This document shows positions 7,287 to 11,274 of a stretch of 11,274 nt of DNA, one piece after another. Numbering within the stretch: the stretch's first letter is position 1; each line of letters starts with the position of its first letter. A model generated the notes under the pieces. That model was given only the letters and a program-made list of their open reading frames with translations, did not search any database and was not told the DNA's origin. This DNA comes from Bacillota bacterium (GTDB lineage: Bacteria; Bacillota; Clostridia; Clostridiales; Caloramatoraceae): positions 1 through 11,274 of the forward strand of contig JAEWEN010000028.1 of NCBI GenBank assembly GCA_023389275.1. Direction: 5' to 3'. Made by a program: the position numbers and the translations under genes.

Positions 7287-8958
7287 TTTTTGCTTCCCCC
7301 TTATTACTTTCTTCATCGCCTAGAAGTCCTATTAAAAAAGCATATCCTGCATTTTGAAACTTTTCTGTATTCTCAAGTGCTAAAATAAAGTTTTGTGGTA
7401 TAGGCATTTTTTTATACATATATGAATTTATTAAAGTATCCATAAACTTTTCTACATCTTTTGTTTTCAAAGCATTTTGAAGTCTATAAGTTATTCCTGA
7501 TAACTTATTTTCACTGCTTCCTAAATAAGCTTTTCTAAGAGTATTTCCATTAAACTTAAATTCATTTAACTGACTTGAATGCATCTTTCCACTTCCCCCT
7601 ATACTATAATTGTTTATCTCTAAAATGGTATATATACTCCATATAAGAGAAAACTTACTTTGCTTATTATTACTTTGTTTACTAAGTGATATTAAAAGAC
7701 CTATTAAATCAAATAAATTTTTTCCTAAATAAAGTCTTGAGATAACCTCTGAATACAAATTTATGTAGTAATTATCTGCTACTTTTACATTTATTTTAAT
7801 TAAATTTGAAAGTTTCTTTCTCGAATTATATATTAGAAGAAGTTTTTTCCTTGATAAAAGATTAAACTTATATACATTTGAACTATCATTTCCATTTAGT
7901 CTAACAACCTGAATATTTTCAACTTCTTTATTAAATTGCTCTATATTTTTTTGCTCTAATGTATTTGCTATTGTTAAATACTTTTTCTGCTCTAAATCTA
8001 ATATACTAGTTTCGCTACTAAGATTAGTTACCTTATTTATTTTTATTAGGCTTTCTATACTAGAGTTATCATTTACAAATAATCCTTCACGTTTAATAAC
8101 TGTAAAACCAGCTGGTATACAGGAGAAAAGTAAGTTACATACAGGACAAATGTAAGCATCTGATGTCATATTCCAAAAATGAGACGGTTTTCGCGATCCA
8201 TCCACCCCTGTTTTTACAAGCCATGTTAAATCTTTTCCACCAATCTTATTTAATTTGTTTTCACATGTAAAACAACTATATTTATATTTAGACTTATCTT
8301 CTTTAATATAATCTCCTACAGGATGTATAAAGTAATCTTTATACTCTTTATACGAATCTTTCTTTGCATTACTTTTACCTAAAAAGCTAACATTTTGCCA
8401 AAATAACTGTATAATATCATAGGATATATTTTTAGCCAAAATATATTTTTTACTATCTATTTGATTCAAAAACTCTATACATTCAAAGCAAATATTTATT
8501 TGACAATGTATTTCTTCTTTAACATCATCTATAGATTGTTTTTTCCCTTTTTTTATTTTCTTAAGAATCTTTTCCTTTTCTTTTGGGTTAAACTTTTCTG
8601 TATTTATATACTCATATGCTGCAACATAACTATTAGATTTCAACTTAGATTTTAAATCATCAATATAGTTATTAAGATCATCTAAACCTTTTTCATCTAT
8701 ATTTTGTTTATATAATAGTAACTTATCTGCAAATGATGTAAGCTTATACCATGATGTATATTTTTTATATTTATCAATTAAGTAAGAAAAATATTTATTT
8801 TCAAAATTTTCAAGATATATTTCATCAAACTCTATATAGTCATTTTGCTTATCAATTATATCCTGTTGAAATTCTAAATCATGCTCCAAAATATTACATA
8901 AACCAACTATACTAGCATTTTTCATCCAGTCTCCCTTATATATTCTTATAAGACCCAA
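7279..8958 (-). CDS. cas8b: Cascade large subunit Cas8b (Cst1 type, CXXC-CXXC)
   Basis: Cas8b is the large subunit, which recognises the PAM and opens the DNA for the R-loop. The 559-residue product has two CXXC pairs, Cys229-Cys232 (CFTC) and Cys271-Cys274 (CPVC), probably one zinc-binding site. This is the hallmark of the Cst1 family and places the system in the Tneap kind of I-B. I chose the TTG at 8958 because AGGAGGTGA (8963-8971) sits seven bases upstream, and the protein then begins MGLIRIYKGDWMKNASIVGL, with the GDW..N..IVGL block I associate with Cst1 N termini. A GTG at 8976 would add six residues and place this ribosome binding site inside the gene. It overlaps cas7 by eight bases. 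Between the motifs the protein is Lys- and Asn-rich and little conserved. Confidence 0.93.
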   Translation of the reverse strand: MGLIRIYKGDWMKNASIVGLCNILEHDLEFQQDIIDKQNDYIEFDEIYLENFENKYFSYLIDKYKKYTSWYKLTSFADKLLLYKQNIDEKGLDDLNNYIDDLKSKLKSNSYVAAYEYINTEKFNPKEKEKILKKIKKGKKQSIDDVKEEIHCQINICFECIEFLNQIDSKKYILAKNISYDIIQLFWQNVSFLGKSNAKKDSYKEYKDYFIHPVGDYIKEDKSKYKYSCFTCENKLNKIGGKDLTWLVKTGVDGSRKPSHFWNMTSDAYICPVCNLLFSCIPAGFTVIKREGLFVNDNSSIESLIKINKVTNLSSETSILDLEQKKYLTIANTLEQKNIEQFNKEVENIQVVRLNGNDSSNVYKFNLLSRKKLLLIYNSRKKLSNLIKINVKVADNYYINLYSEVISRLYLGKNLFDLIGLLISLSKQSNNKQSKFSLIWSIYTILEINNYSIGGSGKMHSSQLNEFKFNGNTLRKAYLGSSENKLSGITYRLQNALKTKDVEKFMDTLINSYMYKKMPIPQNFILALENTEKFQNAGYAFLIGLLGDEESNKGEAKND

Positions 8959-8962
8959 GCTA

Positions 8963-8971
8963 TCACCTCCT
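8963..8971 (-). promoter_or_regulatory. Ribosome binding site that sets the cas8b TTG start
   Basis: AGGAGGTGA, an almost perfect complement to the 16S rRNA tail, overlaps the cas6 stop codon (8970-8972) and lies seven bases from a TTG at 8958. It supports the unusual TTG start of cas8b over the upstream GTG at 8976, and it implies coupled translation of cas6 and cas8b. Confidence 0.8.
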
Positions 8972-9710
8972 AACACATAATTTCTAAGTAGCCTGCACCT
9001 TGACTTCTTCTAAGTGAAATACCGGAATTATATAAAAATTCTATATCTTCTATATCTCCTAATAATTTGAATACCCCTTCATATCCAGTTATATAAATAA
9101 ACTCTTTTCCTGTTTCATTTATAAAGTCATCTATTTTTTCTTTCATAACTCTTTTCTTCATCATTACTTCAGTAAATATCAATGATCTTTTCAGACCTGT
9201 TCCTCTTAAATTTTTTAATATCATATTAGCAGTATAATTAAGTTCTTTTTCAAACTCATCATCCTTTGGGGACAAAAACTTCCCTTGCTTATTACATATA
9301 ACAATAGGAGAAATTGCTTTAAATAAATTTTCTTCTTTCTTTATTTTCTTTTCTTGTAACTTTCTGATACTAGTTATTTTATAAATATAACCTTTATAGT
9401 TTACTTCTTCCTTTATTTTAATAATTCCATTATAAAGATTAGTAAAAAACATTATGTCACTTGTTGTTATGTATAAAGTTGATTCTCCTTTTAATTGAAA
9501 CTCATTATTTTCATTGTCAATATTAAAATCAGACATTCTAAAAGCAAAACTATAAGGTTTTGTTTTTTTATTTTTCTTTCCATTAAAGTAATAAAGACTT
9601 TCAAAGTATGTACTATCTGATTTTTGTAAAGCTGATTTTATTAAGCTAACTATCATCATAGAATAAGCCATAGGTATTTTTTCACTTTTAAACTTTATTG
9701 CTAACCTCAT
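8970..9710 (-). CDS. cas6: CRISPR RNA endoribonuclease Cas6
   Basis: Cas6 cuts pre-crRNA within each repeat, leaving the 8-nt 5' handle. The 246-residue product has the Cas6 two-domain ferredoxin layout. Near the C terminus is the glycine-rich RNA-binding loop GISLRRSQGAGYLEI (230-244), the defining family motif; the N-terminal segment YFESLYYFNG...KPYSFAF (35-57) matches the region that normally holds catalytic residues. The protein contains no histidine at all, so the usual general base is missing and Tyr or Lys must serve if it is active. The ATG at 9710 follows AGGAGGTG. It is the first gene of the cas operon, about 26 nt after the predicted transcription start. Confidence 0.93.
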   Translation of the reverse strand: MRLAIKFKSEKIPMAYSMMIVSLIKSALQKSDSTYFESLYYFNGKKNKKTKPYSFAFRMSDFNIDNENNEFQLKGESTLYITTSDIMFFTNLYNGIIKIKEEVNYKGYIYKITSIRKLQEKKIKKEENLFKAISPIVICNKQGKFLSPKDDEFEKELNYTANMILKNLRGTGLKRSLIFTEVMMKKRVMKEKIDDFINETGKEFIYITGYEGVFKLLGDIEDIEFLYNSGISLRRSQGAGYLEIMC

Positions 9711-9725
9711 TTTTTCACCTCCTAG

Positions 9726-9741
9726 TATTTAATTTTAAATA
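9726..9741. repeat. AT palindrome at the predicted cas transcription start
   Basis: TATTTAA and TTAAATA flank TT, giving a perfect 16-nt palindrome that straddles the predicted start of cas operon transcription (near 9736). It could be an operator for the neighbouring WYL regulator, but it is composed only of A and T and may be chance. Confidence 0.3.
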
Positions 9742-9742
9742 A

Positions 9743-9771
9743 ACTATATCAAAAATTATTTTGAGTTTCAA
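9743..9771 (-). promoter_or_regulatory. Promoter of the cas operon
   Basis: On the minus strand, TTGAAA (9766-9771, five of six to consensus) is followed after exactly 17 bp by TATAGT (9743-9748, five of six). TG sits one base before the -10 box, giving an extended -10. Transcription should begin near 9736, leaving a short leader before the cas6 ribosome binding site. It lies downstream of the regulator's terminator, so the cas genes form a separate transcription unit. Confidence 0.8.
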
Positions 9772-9781
9772 CCATTTTTTT

Positions 9782-9807
9782 CCATTATTATTTTAATATA
9801 TTTTATT
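9782..9807 (+). promoter_or_regulatory. Putative Cascade autorepression site (CCA PAM plus protospacer)
   Basis: CCA at 9782-9784 is followed on the plus strand by a 23-nt sequence (9785-9807) that resembles the spacer of the mini-array at 10878-10900. Positions 1-5, 7-11 and 13-20 match; mismatches are at 6, 12, 21 and 22, so 19 of 23 agree and 18 of the first 20. Positions 6 and 12 are those a type I crRNA does not pair. CCA is a PAM established for the related Clostridioides difficile I-B system. The PAM lies 10 bp upstream of the cas -35 box, so a bound Cascade would crowd RNA polymerase. Known CreR systems work this way; the assignment here is inference from the match. Confidence 0.65.
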
Positions 9808-9827
9808 TTATGAATTTATTAGTAAAA

Positions 9828-9868
9828 ATAGGTCCTTAATTAAATTATATCTTTAATTAAGGACCTAT
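9828..9868 (-). terminator. Intrinsic terminator of the WYL regulator gene
   Basis: A perfect 17-bp inverted repeat (ATAGGTCCTTAATTAAA at 9828-9844 and its complement at 9852-9868, 7-nt loop) lies 15 bp after the regulator stop codon. On the minus strand the stem runs into a short T-run (TATTTTTACT). It ends the regulator transcript and insulates the cas promoter from it. Confidence 0.92.
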
Positions 9869-9883
9869 CTTGTCCACAATATA

Positions 9884-10828
9884 TTATATGTAATTTTTTT
9901 CTATATTTTTTATTTCAGCTTTAATTTCTTCAATTAATTTAACAGGTTCTAATACCTCTACACTAGACCCCATACTTAGTATCCAAGATAATATTTCAGG
10001 ACCACCATTCATCTTAGCTTCGAATAATATAACTCCATCTTTTAACCTAGTAATTTTTTGATCTTCAACCCATATTCTCTCACTTATAGTATTAGACATA
10101 GGTGGCTTAACTTTAAGTTTTATTTGATAAATCTCTCCTGAATATATTCCTATACTATCATCTTTCTGCTTCATAAACTCTTCAAAACCTTGAATATCTC
10201 TAATAAAGTTTTTCTCTAATAACCTATACTTTTTAATTCTTGTTAGTTTAAATTCTCTAAAACTTTTCCTAACCGTACACCAAGCTACTAAATACTGATC
10301 CATTTTATATATATTAATTTTATATGGTCTAACAATTCTATCACTTATGTTATTTTTATTATCTATATACTCAATCCATATTTCTTTATTATCCAATATC
10401 GAATTAAATATCTCATCCTTCATAACGTAAAATTCATCTGATTTTGGAATTACTCTTGAATAAGGTATTATACTACTACAACTTAAATAATCTTCATTTT
10501 TCAATATATTAAAATTTATTTTATCAATTATATTATCTAAATCTGCACCAATTCCAACAACTTGACTTACTTGTCTCATAGATACTTTTAATGCTTCAAT
10601 CTCACTTTTTGTAAGAAATTCTTTAAACGGAAAATAACTTTTTTCCATAATATAGCCACCATTTGGACCAGGTACAGACTTTATATTGAAAAATTCATCT
10701 AAAATCTCTTTATATCTTCTTACCTGTTTCTCATTTACTTCTAATTGACTAGCAATTTCCTTACCTTTAACTTTTTTTCCTTTAGATAAAATAAAAATCA
10801 TTTTTAAGATATTATTTAATTGACTCAT
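9884..10828 (-). CDS. WYL-domain transcriptional regulator next to cas genes
   Basis: This is a DeoR/YafY-like regulator with a WYL ligand-binding domain, of the kind often linked to CRISPR-Cas loci and other phage-defence systems. The 314-residue product has an N-terminal winged helix-turn-helix (about 4-60, recognition region GKEIASQLEVNEKQVRRYKEIL). The central WYL domain (about 140-205) contains IWIEYIDNKN, RIVRPYKINIYKMDQYLVAW and FKLTRI, with the signature Trp replaced by Gln (QYL at 178-180). A C-terminal WCX-like domain follows (about 233-310). I chose the ATG at 10828 because AGGGGG (10835-10840) precedes it and family homology starts there. The frame stays open upstream to a TTG at 10921, but that part merely translates the mini-array. 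Likely targets are its own, the cas or the array promoters; none is shown. Confidence 0.9.
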   Translation of the reverse strand: MSQLNNILKMIFILSKGKKVKGKEIASQLEVNEKQVRRYKEILDEFFNIKSVPGPNGGYIMEKSYFPFKEFLTKSEIEALKVSMRQVSQVVGIGADLDNIIDKINFNILKNEDYLSCSSIIPYSRVIPKSDEFYVMKDEIFNSILDNKEIWIEYIDNKNNISDRIVRPYKINIYKMDQYLVAWCTVRKSFREFKLTRIKKYRLLEKNFIRDIQGFEEFMKQKDDSIGIYSGEIYQIKLKVKPPMSNTISERIWVEDQKITRLKDGVILFEAKMNGGPEILSWILSMGSSVEVLEPVKLIEEIKAEIKNIEKNYI

Positions 10829-10848
10829 CCCTTTCCCCCTAAAAACAG

Positions 10849-10929
10849 AAAACTTTCCCACATAGTTAAGATAAATTATAAAAATATAATAAAAAAATAA
10901 TTTTACATTCCACATAGACAATATAATTA
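10849..10929 (-). ncRNA. Degenerate mini-CRISPR, candidate CreR-like Cas-regulating RNA
   Basis: On the minus strand, pseudo-repeat 1 (10901-10929) keeps 21 of 29 repeat positions, including CTATGTGGAATGTAAA, and so the Cas6 site and seven of eight handle bases. A 23-nt AT-only spacer follows (10878-10900), beginning TTATTTTTTTATTATA. Pseudo-repeat 2 (10849-10877) has TATCTTAACTATGTGG and then loses the handle. The spacer is 12 to 15 nt shorter than those in the arrays. A TATAAT box lies immediately upstream. The spacer matches a CCA-flanked site at the cas promoter with a mismatch pattern suited to Cascade binding. Published CreR and CreA RNAs have this layout: two decayed repeats, a short spacer, partial complementarity. 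No toxin gene adjoins, which favours CreR. The main alternative is a fossil tail of array B. Confidence 0.7.
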
Positions 10930-10932
10930 ATA

Positions 10933-10962
10933 ATTATATCATCAATCACTTTAATATGTAAG
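10933..10962 (-). promoter_or_regulatory. Promoter of the mini-array and WYL regulator
   Basis: On the minus strand a perfect TATAAT (10933-10938) is extended by TG one base upstream, giving TGATATAAT, nearly the same as TGATATAGT at the cas promoter. A weak -35, CTTACA (10957-10962), is 18 bp upstream. Transcription would start near 10926, inside or at the edge of pseudo-repeat 1, so one transcript could carry the mini-array and then the regulator gene. Confidence 0.65.
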
Positions 10963-11041
10963 TTTTTACCATAAACAATATTATTAATACATAAAATCCT
11001 ATGTACTTAAAAATATTAAGGTGACAAAAACAATAACAGCT
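10963..11041. other. Short AT-rich spacer between array B and the mini-array promoter
   Basis: No gene is visible. Two small inverted repeats (ACATA/TATGT and CTTAA/TTAAG) could form weak hairpins at the end of the array B transcript, but none has a clear T-run, so array B transcription may read on into the mini-array and regulator. Confidence 0.4.
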
Positions 11042-11070
11042 AATTCTGTTCCACATAGTTAAGATAAAAC
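11042..11070 (-). repeat. Degenerate terminal repeat of array B
   Basis: The unit differs from the array B consensus at positions 2, 5, 6, 7 and 14 read on the plus strand. The plus-strand change to CCACATAG is shared with both pseudo-repeats of the mini-array and with no intact repeat in the window, which suggests that these three copies keep an older form of the repeat. Confidence 0.9.
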
Positions 11071-11274
11071 TATTTACTATATTCTAAAAGATAATGATAT
11101 TTATATATTTACATTCCACGTAGTTAAGATAAAACGCTTAAATACATATATGTAATTGAATTTAATACAGATTTACATTCCACGTAGTTAAGATAAAACG
11201 GAAATGAAGGTGATCCTTTGCTACTTGCAGGGAAAATTTACATTCCACGTAGTTAAGATAAAACCTTTATATCC
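11042..11274 (-). CRISPR. CRISPR array B, type I-B, leader-distal end only
   Basis: Four 29-nt repeats are present at 11042-11070, 11107-11135, 11171-11199 and 11236-11264, with spacers of 36, 35 and 36 nt and the first ten bases of a fourth at the window edge. In transcript orientation the repeat begins GTTTTATC, against GTATTATC in array A; the remaining bases are identical. The leftmost unit is decayed (five changes, including CTATGTGG for CTACGTGG), so it is the old end. The array is transcribed leftward and its leader lies beyond the right edge. The same Cas6 and Cascade should serve both arrays. Confidence 0.98.

Noticed and set aside
8461..8655. Plus-strand 64-codon frame rich in Phe and Tyr
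   Set aside because: It is antisense to a Lys-rich part of cas8b, where AAA codons read as TTT on the other strand.
9772..9783. Second CCA at 9772-9774 as an alternative PAM for the mini-array spacer
   Set aside because: The following T-run mismatches the spacer at position 3 and again at positions 8 to 10, so the seed is broken.
9711..9883. A CreT-type toxin gene between the regulator and cas6
   Set aside because: The interval is fully explained by a terminator, promoter and target site; no small open frame with a ribosome binding site was seen, so a CreTA addiction module is not supported.
10829..10921. N-terminal extension of the WYL regulator from TTG at 10921
   Set aside because: The added 31 residues (WNVK..., YLNYVGK) only translate the pseudo-repeats; the ATG at 10828 has a good ribosome binding site and starts the conserved domain.

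Overview
The window is one complete, apparently intact type I-B CRISPR-Cas locus of the Tneap/Cst kind, from a very AT-rich Gram-positive bacterium. Base composition, strong AGGAGG ribosome binding sites, repeat sequence and protein families all point to Clostridium or a close relative (inference; no species can be named from sequence alone). Every protein gene and both CRISPR arrays read on the minus strand, right to left in window coordinates.

Layout, in transcription order from the right edge. (1) 11042-11274: the leader-distal end of CRISPR array B (four repeats visible, running off the right edge; repeats begin GTTTTATC). (2) 10849-10962: a promoter followed by a two-repeat degenerate mini-array (pseudo-repeat, 23-nt spacer, pseudo-repeat). 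(3) 9884-10828: a WYL-domain transcription regulator whose 5' untranslated region contains the mini-array, followed by a strong intrinsic terminator (9828-9868). (4) 9743-9771: the cas operon promoter. (5) 9710 down to 1592: cas6, cas8b (CXXC-CXXC Cst1 type), cas7 (Cst2/DevR type), cas5, cas3 (HD nuclease plus helicase), cas4, cas1, cas2, tightly packed or overlapping, with one strong hairpin between cas5 and cas3. (6) 1407-1591: leader of CRISPR array A. (7) 196-1406: array A, 19 repeats and 18 spacers (repeats begin GTATTATC), oldest repeat at the left end. (8) 1-195: AT-rich sequence with no gene seen.

How it works together. Cas6 cuts pre-crRNAs from both arrays, leaving an expected 8-nt 5' handle ATGTAAAT. 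Cas8b, Cas7 and Cas5 form Cascade on the crRNA, Cas3 degrades bound DNA, and Cas4-Cas1-Cas2 acquire spacers at the leader end of the arrays. These roles follow from the families.

The most interesting element is the mini-array. Its 23-nt spacer matches a site just upstream of the cas operon -35 box (9785-9807), which is preceded by CCA, a PAM known for clostridial I-B systems. In the first 20 positions the only two mismatches are at positions 6 and 12, the positions at which type I crRNAs flip bases out and do not pair. This looks like a CreR-type RNA that steers a nuclease-silent Cascade to repress its own operon, here built into the 5' UTR of a WYL regulator gene. The match lies in low-complexity AT sequence, so it needs statistical and experimental testing, but the PAM, position and mismatch pattern agree.
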